This document shows, in pieces, positions 50,975 through 60,241 of a stretch of 64,000 nucleotides of DNA (within the stretch, counting starts at the first letter, position 1; each line of letters opens with the position of its first letter). Under the pieces are notes generated by a model that did not search any database, had not been told where the DNA came from, and worked only from the letters and a program-made list of their open reading frames with translations. This DNA comes from a bacterium (GTDB taxonomy: Bacteria; Armatimonadota; Fimbriimonadia; Fimbriimonadales; Fimbriimonadaceae). The DNA lies in assembly GCA_013823945.1 (NCBI GenBank), contig PNMZ01000001.1:682001-746000 (forward strand), given 5' to 3'. A program made the translations under genes and the position numbers.

Positions 50975-53494
50975 TTACCGACCAAAATTGAACGCAAATT
51001 CAAAATCCAAAGTGTTCGCACGATACGCCCCACTTGACAGGAGCGGATCGCTGTTGCGATTATTCGCGAACCGGTACCGAACATTGAGCGCCAGGCTCTC
51101 CCATAACTGGTACTGATATACCAAACTCAGATCAAGTTGGCTCTGCGGCAAGTATCCCGTCACATTTCCATAATTTGCTGAGAAACCGAGCTTTTGCCTT
51201 TGCCCCAATTTGTAATCCATGAACAAATCAAATGAGACATTGTCTTGAGCAAACTGACTGTTCCCGCCCGAAAGTAAAACACTCGCACTACTTCGGTAAG
51301 CCAATTTCCCTAATCCCCCGCTAATAAATCCTGTTGCGTTGGTTGCCGTACTTTTGAGGCTCGAAACCCCAAATGTCGTCGTACTCAAGTTCAAATCACC
51401 TCCCAAAAAGTGGCCTTCCCCCAGGTCGTAATCCATCCCAAAGCTGGCACTTTCGGTGCGCGTATTGCTCGAAACGCTTCCGAAAGATCGATAGATCAAC
51501 CCACTAGCTCGTAAACCAAGCCGCTCATTCGCTTGCCACCTCAAACTAAGGGAAGTATTCTGACCGTTCGTTGCACCACCCGTAAAAGTTGTCCCTGTTC
51601 CCGAAGTAAATCCGTTCCCGTCGTAGCCCGCGCCAAATCCGGTATTCAAGCCAGGAATGGACGAAACCGATCCTGAGTCGTACTCGGACAAACTCAACCG
51701 AGCTGAGAAATCGTCAGTCGGCCGGTAGTTGATTGCCCCAAGCAAATCTCGCCCTTGGCCCGATTGACCCCCACTTCGCACCTGGTTCAATCCGTAACCC
51801 ATACTAAAATCCCATTCCGACCCAGCGCGATAGGAGGTCTGAATCCGGGCGTTGGTGACTTGGGCCGATTGAGAGCCGGAAACCCTCTGTTCATCTAGCG
51901 ACAGGCTCGTCGTCAGCCCACCGAGTACACGGTTTGTCGAGACTCCAACCGTATCAATTTGATTTCTAGAAATGCCCGTGTCCGTTACGTTTCGGCCTGC
52001 GCTGAGCGTGAGGGGCCATCCAACTGACGGATCAACACCCAGCGTATAGTCCGCTGATGTCCGAACGAACCGAGTGTTCTGAAAGGTCGAATTGCTCGAA
52101 TTGAACGTCAAAATGCTCGAATTCGAATTATTGAAATTGAACTGACCATTTTTTCCCGCTTTCAATCCGAGTCTCCAGTCCAAAACTCGTTCATTCCGGT
52201 TCAAAGTCGCGGATGATGTACTCACGAAATCAGCTGGAACATCTCGATAGTTACTTGCCAGCGACCAAGGTCCAACACTGTACCGACCATTCAAACTGCG
52301 CGCCGTTCCGCTCCTGGGAGTTGGTGTATTCGTCTCTCTGCCAAATGCCTGGGCGTATGTCAAATTCCCCGTTCCTCCAAAATTGATCGAATAATCTATT
52401 CCCACGACTTCGCGGTCCCCGGTCACGTTTCCGGTCGGAGTTGGCGTGTAAAGCACGTCAATGTTCGACGAAGCCGGCATAAAGCGGTTGAAGTAAAAAA
52501 TGCTCGGATTGTCGTTGTCGAACCGCCAATCGACGTTCTGAGTCTGCAAAACTCCATCGACACGGATCACAACTGGCTCCGTCAAAAGAGGGCGAAATTG
52601 CAAGAAATAAGGCGTACTGGGTGGCCCAAAACCCTGGAATTTCTCCAAACGGGTTGACAGCCCACCAGAGTTTCCGGTGACTTGCCTGGCTCCCGTGAGG
52701 CCAATCCGACCAGCCGCGCCAAAGTCATAGCTGAGTGCTGCTCCCTCCAATCGACCTGCCGATCCCGAAAAGTTAAATGATTCGTAAGTCGCGACAATAG
52801 TGCTTGTTGGCGAAATGATCTTGCTTTCCAAGGTTTGCCGGTTCAGGAAAGTGATTGCGCCCAGATCGTAGTCGATCGTGTAATCGTTGCCCAGAGATTG
52901 CAGGACACCATCAACCTCCACTCGCTCACTGCCCCGAATGATTTGGCTACTTTGAAGGTAGTAAGGGCCCGCCGAGTTGGTTCCTTGAAAGGAAACGGAC
53001 CGAGGCTCACCGCGTGCTTCTGTCCGAATGATTCCCGCCTGAAATCCTTCACTCTTGTAACCTGCCGAAAGTCCATTCACCGAATTTCCAAAAGTAACAA
53101 ACCGATTGCGGGTTGGTATTCCAGCCCGGATGTCACCATATTCAGCCGTCCACATTCGGTTGTCAAACCACAATCGGTACCGCGATGCTTGCGGATCAAT
53201 AAATCGCGAATCTTGGATATTCGCATCAAAGTTGAGCCAACCCAACACATCTCGGCCTTCTGCCCGCAAATAACCGAGGTCAGTGATCCTCCGATCACCA
53301 AAGCCACCGTCATTTGTGATGTTATATGCTTGGCGGTCACCGTTCACTTCGCGGAAGTGAACGGTAACTCTTCTTTCCCCAAAGAGCTTGATCCGATCAA
53401 TAATTTTTTTCTTTGTATATTCAATCGCCTCGGACTGAGCAAAGCCAGCCGACATCAATGCAAGTCCCGCAAGGACAAGAGTGGGCTTAGACAC
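50975..53494 (-). CDS. Large outer-membrane beta-barrel-like protein
   Basis: 839 residues with a signal peptide (KPTLVLAGLALMSAGFAQ). The front has a domain with GDIRAGIPTRNRFVTFGN and two copies of a plug-like strand pair: VEVDGVLQSLGNDYTIDYD with AITFLNR, and VIRVDGVLQTQNVDWRFDND. The remaining about 450 residues are alternating strands (LRASGLIYRSFGSVSS, LSLVYQYQLWESLALNVRYRF) ending EFAFNFGR, typical of a large barrel. It may export or anchor the secreted proteins encoded next to it. The GTG at 53494 (or TTG 53497) overlaps the csaB stop by 8 bases; an ATG at 53677 would run through csaB and is rejected. Confidence 0.68.
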   Translation of the reverse strand: MSKPTLVLAGLALMSAGFAQSEAIEYTKKKIIDRIKLFGERRVTVHFREVNGDRQAYNITNDGGFGDRRITDLGYLRAEGRDVLGWLNFDANIQDSRFIDPQASRYRLWFDNRMWTAEYGDIRAGIPTRNRFVTFGNSVNGLSAGYKSEGFQAGIIRTEARGEPRSVSFQGTNSAGPYYLQSSQIIRGSERVEVDGVLQSLGNDYTIDYDLGAITFLNRQTLESKIISPTSTIVATYESFNFSGSAGRLEGAALSYDFGAAGRIGLTGARQVTGNSGGLSTRLEKFQGFGPPSTPYFLQFRPLLTEPVVIRVDGVLQTQNVDWRFDNDNPSIFYFNRFMPASSNIDVLYTPTPTGNVTGDREVVGIDYSINFGGTGNLTYAQAFGRETNTPTPRSGTARSLNGRYSVGPWSLASNYRDVPADFVSTSSATLNRNERVLDWRLGLKAGKNGQFNFNNSNSSILTFNSSNSTFQNTRFVRTSADYTLGVDPSVGWPLTLSAGRNVTDTGISRNQIDTVGVSTNRVLGGLTTSLSLDEQRVSGSQSAQVTNARIQTSYRAGSEWDFSMGYGLNQVRSGGQSGQGRDLLGAINYRPTDDFSARLSLSEYDSGSVSSIPGLNTGFGAGYDGNGFTSGTGTTFTGGATNGQNTSLSLRWQANERLGLRASGLIYRSFGSVSSNTRTESASFGMDYDLGEGHFLGGDLNLSTTTFGVSSLKSTATNATGFISGGLGKLAYRSSASVLLSGGNSQFAQDNVSFDLFMDYKLGQRQKLGFSANYGNVTGYLPQSQLDLSLVYQYQLWESLALNVRYRFANNRNSDPLLSSGAYRANTLDFEFAFNFGR

Positions 53495-54560
53495 CAAGGC
53501 AATCTCGCAATGCTTGAATGTTCCCTTCCGCTGCGGTGCGCAATTCTTCTCGTTTCTTCTCAACCGTTTTCGCATGGGGATCTCGATCACGCATAAATGA
53601 CTGGAACTGGGCAAAGAGTCGATCACCCGTTGCTCCATCAATACTCGGAGGGGTTGGCAACCCAAGGACGTTCGCAAACGCCGTCACTTTCGGGTCATAA
53701 CTCACCATCATCGGCGGAATCCCCATGGTCGTCGCCAGAATTCCCGCGTGGAGCCTCATCGCAATAACTGCTTCCATCCGCCCTACTCGCTGTTGAAATT
53801 GGGCTGGAGTGTTCAAGTTGCGAATATCCGGAACCTTGCCGCCATGAATCTTGGCGATTGCATCAACGATGGCGACGTCTTCTTCGGCATCCATCGGCAT
53901 CAAGACGGGGACAAAATTGTTTTGGCTGAGAAGTCGGGTGAGATCGGCAAATGCTTGCACAACGGCTTTACTCTTGTCTTTTCCGTGAGGTCGAACCGAT
54001 ACCCCAACAGTTTTCATACCCGCGACTCCAAACGCTCGTTCCGATTCATCCGCGACTACGGGAGGCAAAAGAAACGCCATATCCGCTGTGACTTTAGGTG
54101 TGTGTTTAACACCGAGCGATCGGAGGGCACTCACGCTACTCGGATCCCGAACCGTGATCATATCGGCGGCGGAAAATGCACCCGATGCCAACCGCTTGCC
54201 CATAAAGCGATTCAAAGGGCCAATGCCCTGCGCGAGCATCACTACTTTCTTGTTTGCTTTTTTCGCTTCTTTTACAAGATTTGCATAGTACGCCACGCTC
54301 CGGATTGAAGTCACATCTTGAAAAACACTGCCTCCGGGAAAAACAAGAGCATCACATTCAGCTATGGCATTTTTCACGGCGGGAAAATCAGTTTTTCCTA
54401 TGCCTTTGATTCCCATATTGCGCATCAGCCGCTCAGGTGATCCGCAGAGAGATTGATACTGAAAGCCCAGCCCCTCGATCCCGGTTGTAAACCCTTTCAG
54501 GATCGCGTCGTCGCCCAAATTGCCCGCACCAAAATATCCTGCAAGGAGCAGTTTTGCCAT
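53487..54560 (-). CDS. csaB: Polysaccharide pyruvyl transferase CsaB-like
   Basis: 357 residues. The N-terminus MAKLLLAGYFGAGNLGDDAIL and the central FPGGSVFQDVTSIRSVAYYANLV match the CsaB/polysaccharide pyruvyl transferase family, which adds pyruvate ketals to cell wall polymers so that SLH-domain proteins can bind. The C-terminal GRMEAVIAMRLHAGILATTMGIPPMMVSYDPKV is also conserved. The start at 54560 fits the family; DUF5693 precedes by 5 bases, an association I recall from other bacteria. No SLH protein is encoded in the window. Confidence 0.88.
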   Translation of the reverse strand: MAKLLLAGYFGAGNLGDDAILKGFTTGIEGLGFQYQSLCGSPERLMRNMGIKGIGKTDFPAVKNAIAECDALVFPGGSVFQDVTSIRSVAYYANLVKEAKKANKKVVMLAQGIGPLNRFMGKRLASGAFSAADMITVRDPSSVSALRSLGVKHTPKVTADMAFLLPPVVADESERAFGVAGMKTVGVSVRPHGKDKSKAVVQAFADLTRLLSQNNFVPVLMPMDAEEDVAIVDAIAKIHGGKVPDIRNLNTPAQFQQRVGRMEAVIAMRLHAGILATTMGIPPMMVSYDPKVTAFANVLGLPTPPSIDGATGDRLFAQFQSFMRDRDPHAKTVEKKREELRTAAEGNIQALRDCLGV

Positions 54561-54565
54561 TGAAT

Positions 54566-56404
54566 TCAGTTCTCTTCCCCAGTTGATTGTTTCAAAGATT
54601 TGCCCACAATCAACCAGCCCAGGCCCCCGAGTATACACCCGAAGAGAATCCCGATCCCGATCCTTAATAAGTTCAAATGAATTGGAGTGTGGAGGTGACA
54701 GAGGGTGTTAACAATACTGGTTTGTCCAATCATGCCGACCACGATTAACCCCGCCCCCGCGATTTTCAAGCGGTCTTTCGTAGCACCGAGAGCAAACAAC
54801 GCCATGCCGACAATCATCGCCGGATGTCCGATCATGAACTCTTTTGTTCGGGGGCGTACACCGAGTACCCGATCTAAAATATCTCGAAACTGGAGTTCTA
54901 GGCCGCTGACTGCCGCTGGATTATCGTTACCAGTCCGGAGATACATGAACCCAAGAACCCCAATACTCAAAATCGTGAGGAGTGCTGATCCCCACACAAT
55001 CGGCTGTTTCATCACCGCCTTCAATTGAAAGACTTGCCCTAAGAGCAGCACACCGGCTATAAAAATCGGCAAGAACACAGAGACCTTCACTCCGGTAAAA
55101 ATGTTCTGTCCCAGCATATACGGCAACCCAACAAGCAGACCAGCTACTGGCAGTCCACCCGCCAGACTTATCGCAGAAAATCCGAGGAAGCTAAATGCAA
55201 CTGGGCGTTGGGGATTTTCCAAATACCAAAGAGCCCCAAGAATGGGAAGCAAGATGGTGATAGCGAGAGCCGAAATCTCTCTGAGAGATGGAACGAAAAT
55301 GCCGCCAGCGATTCCAAGGGCTCCCACAATCCCGATCAATTCAGGGGATTTCAATCCGATAAGAATCAATGTCTTGGAAATACCAAAGAAGAGTGCGGGC
55401 AACAAGAAAATTCCGATCATCCACTGGGCAGCTTGAGTTGGAACAGGAGCTACGAAGGGACGGGGTTCTTTGACGGTCAAACCATCGATCTGAATTTGAT
55501 TTCGAATCCCTTTCACGAGGTCAGCAAAGTCATCGAGGGGAGAATCACTTGCCGTGATAGCTGGACGGACGAGGAGGAGCCGGATATTCCGTTCACGGGC
55601 CGCTTTAGAATAACGTTCAATGATCGCAGGTTTGGACATCCGAACCAACTCTGCGGCCTGAGCCGCATGGAGTCGAATGGTGTTGTCGGGAAATTTTGAT
55701 CCCATGACTGAATCGCCAACGGTTTTTGAAAATTCAGCGGTTGTATAGGTGATGTTGTTGACATTGAGGGCATCTCCCGCTTGAACAAGCAGGCTTGGAT
55801 TTCCCAAGGCTTGATCGCCAAGTGGCAAGAGATACTTTACGCCGTTGCGTGCTAAAGCCCGGATGGTTTCGATGACATAGCCATGATTTGCTCCGGTCGG
55901 ATTTCCGACCCGCGCGAGAATCGGAAGTCCCGAAGACTGGGCAGCAATCACGTCATTCGGGCTCAAACCAATGGTGAGGCTTCGCAGACGAGTCGGATCC
56001 GTATAGAGGACTTCATTTCCAGCAGTATTCGACGCGCCATAGCGAACTTCAAACGCTCGGCGGACAAGTTCTTGGTCAGTTTGGTTTCCGAGCAACCGAT
56101 ACGAACCATTTGCAACCGGCTCTAAGGCAAGGACTCCATTGCTGAGAAGCTCACCTGCGGTTCGTTCATTGACTGATAGAACATTGACACCAGCATCTTT
56201 GAGCTGAGCCAATCCTTCAGCCAGCGTAAGGCCCTGACTTGCCGCAAGATCACTTACAACGTCGGCTTCTACCGCCAGACCAACTGCTCGGTTACTCCAT
56301 TCGGCTTCGTATCTCGGATAAATCGCGATCAAACTCGCGACCGTCGACAATAGAATTGATGCGGTCACCCACCAAGTACACTTAGTCGTCTTCAAAATCT
56401 TCAT
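54566..56404 (-). CDS. DUF5693 multi-span membrane protein
   Basis: 612 residues. One N-terminal helix (TWWVTASILLSTVASLIAIY) is followed by a large soluble region (about 30-340) with LAQLKDAGVNVLSVNERTAGEL and GVKYLLPLGDQALG, then about nine membrane helices from residue 330 on (WMIGIFLLPALFFG, ISALAITILLPILGALW and so on). This fits DUF5693, which is often the neighbour of csaB. The soluble part has a TIM-barrel-like rhythm. The function may be transport or priming of the polymer CsaB modifies; this is inferred. It overlaps the rhomboid gene by 23 bases. Confidence 0.78.
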   Translation of the reverse strand: MKILKTTKCTWWVTASILLSTVASLIAIYPRYEAEWSNRAVGLAVEADVVSDLAASQGLTLAEGLAQLKDAGVNVLSVNERTAGELLSNGVLALEPVANGSYRLLGNQTDQELVRRAFEVRYGASNTAGNEVLYTDPTRLRSLTIGLSPNDVIAAQSSGLPILARVGNPTGANHGYVIETIRALARNGVKYLLPLGDQALGNPSLLVQAGDALNVNNITYTTAEFSKTVGDSVMGSKFPDNTIRLHAAQAAELVRMSKPAIIERYSKAARERNIRLLLVRPAITASDSPLDDFADLVKGIRNQIQIDGLTVKEPRPFVAPVPTQAAQWMIGIFLLPALFFGISKTLILIGLKSPELIGIVGALGIAGGIFVPSLREISALAITILLPILGALWYLENPQRPVAFSFLGFSAISLAGGLPVAGLLVGLPYMLGQNIFTGVKVSVFLPIFIAGVLLLGQVFQLKAVMKQPIVWGSALLTILSIGVLGFMYLRTGNDNPAAVSGLELQFRDILDRVLGVRPRTKEFMIGHPAMIVGMALFALGATKDRLKIAGAGLIVVGMIGQTSIVNTLCHLHTPIHLNLLRIGIGILFGCILGGLGWLIVGKSLKQSTGEEN

Positions 56405-57071
56405 CTTCCTCCAATTCCGCTTCAGCCAAGACAGACTTTCTTCCGCCAATCACGAGGATTGTGACCATTCCCGCCAAGAACCCTCCGACGTGCGCCCAAT
56501 TCGCAACCCCGGCTTGGGGAATAAAAATTTGCCACAGAAACCAAATGACGAGCAGCATCCAACTCGTCACTGAGAAAGGAAGAAAAAAGAAGGGAGGAAT
56601 CACAACCCTGATCTGGGCACCGGGAAAGAGAAGAAAATAAGCTCCGAGTACACCTCCAATCGCCCCCGATGCCCCGACAGTAGGGATATCAGAAGACGGA
56701 TTGACGAAAATATGTGCCGCCGCCGCAAACAACCCCCAAAAGAGATAGTAAAGGGCAAAGCGAGGAGATTTAAGCGCTTCTTCGACGGACGGTCCAAATG
56801 CTGCTAAGAACAAAACGTTACCGACAAGGTGCATCAAGTTGCCGTGAAGAAAAAGACTTGTGAAAACCTTTGCGAGCTCGATCGGATCACCTTTTGGACT
56901 CATGAAAAGTAGCACCTGACTCGGACGCATCGCCAAGTCAGCGAAGCCGATATTTGGACCAAACAAACCGCCGTTGCGATCCCAAAGGTAAATGATGACA
57001 TTAAGGGCGACCAACGTCCAAACGATGATCGCAGGATTTTTCCGCAAAAGGTTGTCGCGGACGGGAATCAT
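56382..57071 (-). CDS. Rhomboid family intramembrane serine protease
   Basis: 229 residues with six membrane helices. The catalytic Ser135 is in GASGAIGG and the His194 in WAHVGGFLAG; the HGNLMHLVGN stretch in helix 2 forms the oxyanion region. The C-terminus is acidic (EAELEEDEDFEDD). Rhomboids cut membrane helices of anchored proteins. In this run it may process a surface component. The gene lies 28 bases after the repeat-rich secreted protein and overlaps DUF5693 by 23 bases. Confidence 0.93.
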   Translation of the reverse strand: MIPVRDNLLRKNPAIIVWTLVALNVIIYLWDRNGGLFGPNIGFADLAMRPSQVLLFMSPKGDPIELAKVFTSLFLHGNLMHLVGNVLFLAAFGPSVEEALKSPRFALYYLFWGLFAAAAHIFVNPSSDIPTVGASGAIGGVLGAYFLLFPGAQIRVVIPPFFFLPFSVTSWMLLVIWFLWQIFIPQAGVANWAHVGGFLAGMVTILVIGGRKSVLAEAELEEDEDFEDD

Positions 57072-57099
57072 ATGGAGCCTATCTTACACTTGAGAGGAA

Positions 57100-59079
57100 T
57101 CATTGATCCCAAAAAACACCGAGAGCCCCTCGAGAGTTCTCTCCAAGCACCCTTTTTGCGCCATTCCTCACCCCAGAATCGCCCAGATACTGATCATTTC
57201 CACCACCATCGTTGAAAATTCCAAGCGTGAGGGCATATTTTCTCAGCGACCCTTCTGGTGATTCAACCGCTTTTCCGAACTGATTTGATCCAGAAACTTG
57301 GTATTGGTCGTTCCCAACCAAGTCAAAAAATGCACCAAAACCGTTCGCATTGCCCGCTCCCAAAGCCAAGCTTCCCGAAGAATATTTGTCATTTCCCGCA
57401 TGATCAACGAAAAAACCTAATGAAAAGTCATGTCCGGCCCCTTGGGTCATATTCATTAAACCTATGTATTCATCGTCCCCCTCCTCATCCTCCAAAAACC
57501 CGATCCCGAAATGAGCTCCTGCTCCTTGCCCATACCAAACTGATTCATACTGGTCTTCGCCTTCTCGATCCCAGAGAACCCCCATCCCCATCCAGTAGCC
57601 AACTCCTTGAGAAAACACTCCGGATGAGTAAAAATCAGACCCTCCGAGATCAAACAACGTCCCAAATCCTCCTGCTAGACTGTTACCGAAGAGGTAATCG
57701 TATCTCAGTCCGTATCCCGCACCCTGGCTCATGGAAACATTGTGTTCTGCGGACTGAGGCGATGGAAAGTCGATTACTTTGTCCTCCGCGTGGTACTGAT
57801 CGTTACCCCCACGATCAATGAGAAGACCAACTCCTGCCGTCATCCCACACCCTTGGCTCTGAGTGAACGTGCGGTACTCATCGTCACCAGCAAGATCGTC
57901 TTGGATTCCTATTCCAAAGAATCCATATCCTAGTGAATTGGAATAGGTATCGTACACATCTTTTCCTTGAATATCCAAACCGTAGCTGAATCCAAATGTT
58001 GCCGACCCAAAGGCTTGTCCGGCAGAACGATAGAGGTCATCACCGGATTCATCAATTAACACACTCACGCTGAAGAATGCTCTCCCTGGTCCACCGGCGA
58101 GTCGGAGATTTTTCCTCGAATCCGCATCGCGAACTGCCTTCCCTGCATATCCGGTACCGCTCAAGTATGAATCGTTACCCGCCCCGTCAATGAGAATGGA
58201 GCACCAGCGGTCACTTCCTTCCAAATAGGTATCGTTCCCGCCGGTATCGATTAGAACTAGAATGTTCTTGAGGTTTGTCGTTTGCTGACGACTGTCCTGG
58301 ATAACAACTTCGCCCCATTGAGTGCCCATTCTCCACTCAAACTGTCCAATCGCTTGAGCTGACTGGATCAATCCTCGCATAGCATTCGCGGTGGCGACAA
58401 GATCCTGACTCGCCGCACCCAAGTAATTCAAATCTGTGTCTTTGGCCAGGTTCAACCAACGACCAAATGACTTTGGGTCGCTTCCATTGAACGCTTCAGA
58501 CTTAGTTAATCTCTTCAGTTCAACTAGATCGTCGGGATTTGGGAATGTTGTATCGTAAAGTCTTCGTTGCGAAAAAATTGCGTCAAGGAGAATAGCGATT
58601 GCTCTTTTGAGATCGTCGGGCACCAATCCTTGCGACTGAGGTTCTTTGGTAATCAGGCCGGCATCGCGATATTTTTGAACAATGACTGCGAGCGATTCAC
58701 CACTAGGGTTTCGGGACAAGATTGCGGAAGATGGGTCACCGAGTAGATCCCGGCGAGATCCATACGGGCTCAGTCGAGACATGACTGCCGCCAACTTGTG
58801 AGGTTGATTTGCACTCATGGTGGCGTCGCGTTGAACAACTCCCATGGTAACCGGAACATGCCAGGGGTTGGCTGACAAGGCAGTTACTAGAGGATTTTCC
58901 AATTGACCAGTGCGGTAATAACTCATTGCGACTGGGTCAAAAATTGCCGATTGGCGACTCAGCCCAACCGCGCCGAGCGAAACAGCGGCGGCATTGTCTA
59001 AACTACTTGCATCGGGAAAGGCAGTTGTAGTGAAAAGTGCGACAAAAGCTAGGGCAATCATTTTCATTCTTGTTCTCAT
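57100..59079 (-). CDS. Secreted protein with 27-residue Gly/Asp/Tyr repeats
   Basis: 659 residues with a signal peptide (MKMIALAFVALFTTTAFPDAS). Residues 1-260 are helical, with no known family. From about 270 to 640 there are about 12 copies of a repeat of the form hDxxGxDxY, for example LIDTGGNDTY, LFDLGGSDFY, LWDREGEDQY, FVDHAGNDKY and FFDLVGNDQY. In the later copies it is preceded by QGxGxxxGxG, giving a near 27-residue period. This predicts a beta-solenoid, possibly calcium-binding through the Asp residues, but it is not the RTX nonapeptide. The start may be 59079, 59067 or 59061; it leads the 13-gene envelope run. Confidence 0.72.
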   Translation of the reverse strand: MRTRMKMIALAFVALFTTTAFPDASSLDNAAAVSLGAVGLSRQSAIFDPVAMSYYRTGQLENPLVTALSANPWHVPVTMGVVQRDATMSANQPHKLAAVMSRLSPYGSRRDLLGDPSSAILSRNPSGESLAVIVQKYRDAGLITKEPQSQGLVPDDLKRAIAILLDAIFSQRRLYDTTFPNPDDLVELKRLTKSEAFNGSDPKSFGRWLNLAKDTDLNYLGAASQDLVATANAMRGLIQSAQAIGQFEWRMGTQWGEVVIQDSRQQTTNLKNILVLIDTGGNDTYLEGSDRWCSILIDGAGNDSYLSGTGYAGKAVRDADSRKNLRLAGGPGRAFFSVSVLIDESGDDLYRSAGQAFGSATFGFSYGLDIQGKDVYDTYSNSLGYGFFGIGIQDDLAGDDEYRTFTQSQGCGMTAGVGLLIDRGGNDQYHAEDKVIDFPSPQSAEHNVSMSQGAGYGLRYDYLFGNSLAGGFGTLFDLGGSDFYSSGVFSQGVGYWMGMGVLWDREGEDQYESVWYGQGAGAHFGIGFLEDEEGDDEYIGLMNMTQGAGHDFSLGFFVDHAGNDKYSSGSLALGAGNANGFGAFFDLVGNDQYQVSGSNQFGKAVESPEGSLRKYALTLGIFNDGGGNDQYLGDSGVRNGAKRVLGENSRGALGVFWDQ

Positions 59080-60241
59080 GGTGATGCAAATTGCGTTTCC
59101 TCAAGTTGCCGACGTTCGAGTCGCGCCTGAACGCATTCAATTTGGTGAATGGCGTCAGGTCGGGCGGACGGAATTGTTCTCTGAGTATCGAATGTCCTTT
59201 ACGTCTGCGGTTCAAACGGATTTTCCAAAAAATGACTCAATTGAACTTCAGGTGTTTTTACCTGCATCAACATTTGGACGTCCACCCGTCGTGATCTTGC
59301 TCCACTTTTGGGGTGCGACGGATAATGTTTTGGAAAGAGACACGGCTCGAGAATTAGCAGACCGTGGCATTGCCTCGGTCATTGTGCCTTTACCGTTCCA
59401 CTTGACGAGAACACCCGATGGGTACCGCAGTGGTGAACTCGCCATCGTTCCCGATCCCAATCGGCTCCACCAAACGATGCTCCAATCCGTTTCTGATGTT
59501 CGCCGAACTGTTGATTGGATTCAGTCACGTTCTGAATTCAACTCCAATGCAATCGGTTTGACCGGAACAAGTCTGGGGGCGATTGTTAGCAGTCTTACTT
59601 TTGCGGTGGAACCACGAATCTCAGCTGCTAGTTTTATGCTCGGTGGAGCCGACTTGTCCTACCTCCTTTTGAACTCGTCACGAACAACCGTCCAGCGAAA
59701 AATTTTGAGTGATGAAGGTTGGACCGAAGACAAGCTTAGGCTTGCACTTGCGCCCATCGAGCCCTTGAACTTTCTTAACCCATCGGATGTCCGTCCGACG
59801 TATTTGATCAGTGCTCGCCACGACAATGTGGTTCCACTTGAATCAAGCCTAAAACTCCAAGCGGCTTTGGGTAACCCTGAATTTCTGCTCCTTGAGACGG
59901 GTCATTATGGAGGTTTCCTCGTTAAAGATAGATTGGTGCGATCAATTGCATCGTTCTTTGATGCATCTCTACGTGGTCAGAGCTTTAACGCGCCTGCAAA
60001 ATTCTATTCACCAACGATTAGGTTTAGCGTGATGATGGACACTACTTCTGGACTGAATCTTGGGGCTGGGCTCGACATATGGAGGTCAAATGAGCGCGCA
60101 GATATTTTCATGGCGGGGTACATCACACCGCGTGGACTTCGAGGCTATTTTGGCTTTCAACTTGGCAATGGCGTATCTTTGGGTGCAATGTTTTCGCGGT
60201 CTGGAACGTCTCCAGGATTGGTATGGAGCACCATCTTTTAG
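59078..60241 (+). CDS. Alpha/beta hydrolase with C-terminal barrel-like extension
   Basis: About 387 residues. The hydrolase fold is clear: VVILLHFWGATDN (oxyanion region), the nucleophile elbow LTGTSLGAIVSS with Ser, the acid in ISARHDNVVP and the His in LETGHYGGF. A further 75 residues have strand pairs (RFSVMMDTTSGLNLGAGLDIW; GYITPRGLRGYFGFQL) and a Phe end, like a small beta-structure. The start is unclear: 59078 overlaps the divergent gene's start codon, but reading back to GTG 59030 or ATG 58994 gives a good signal peptide (ARAIIFILVLMVMQIAF). It is probably exported; function unknown. Confidence 0.7.
   Translation: MVMQIAFPQVADVRVAPERIQFGEWRQVGRTELFSEYRMSFTSAVQTDFPKNDSIELQVFLPASTFGRPPVVILLHFWGATDNVLERDTARELADRGIASVIVPLPFHLTRTPDGYRSGELAIVPDPNRLHQTMLQSVSDVRRTVDWIQSRSEFNSNAIGLTGTSLGAIVSSLTFAVEPRISAASFMLGGADLSYLLLNSSRTTVQRKILSDEGWTEDKLRLALAPIEPLNFLNPSDVRPTYLISARHDNVVPLESSLKLQAALGNPEFLLLETGHYGGFLVKDRLVRSIASFFDASLRGQSFNAPAKFYSPTIRFSVMMDTTSGLNLGAGLDIWRSNERADIFMAGYITPRGLRGYFGFQLGNGVSLGAMFSRSGTSPGLVWSTIF

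Noticed and set aside
57100-59079. RTX calcium-binding repeats
   Set aside because: The repeat has GxDxY, but the period is near 27 residues, not 9, and the GGxGxD unit is not repeated.
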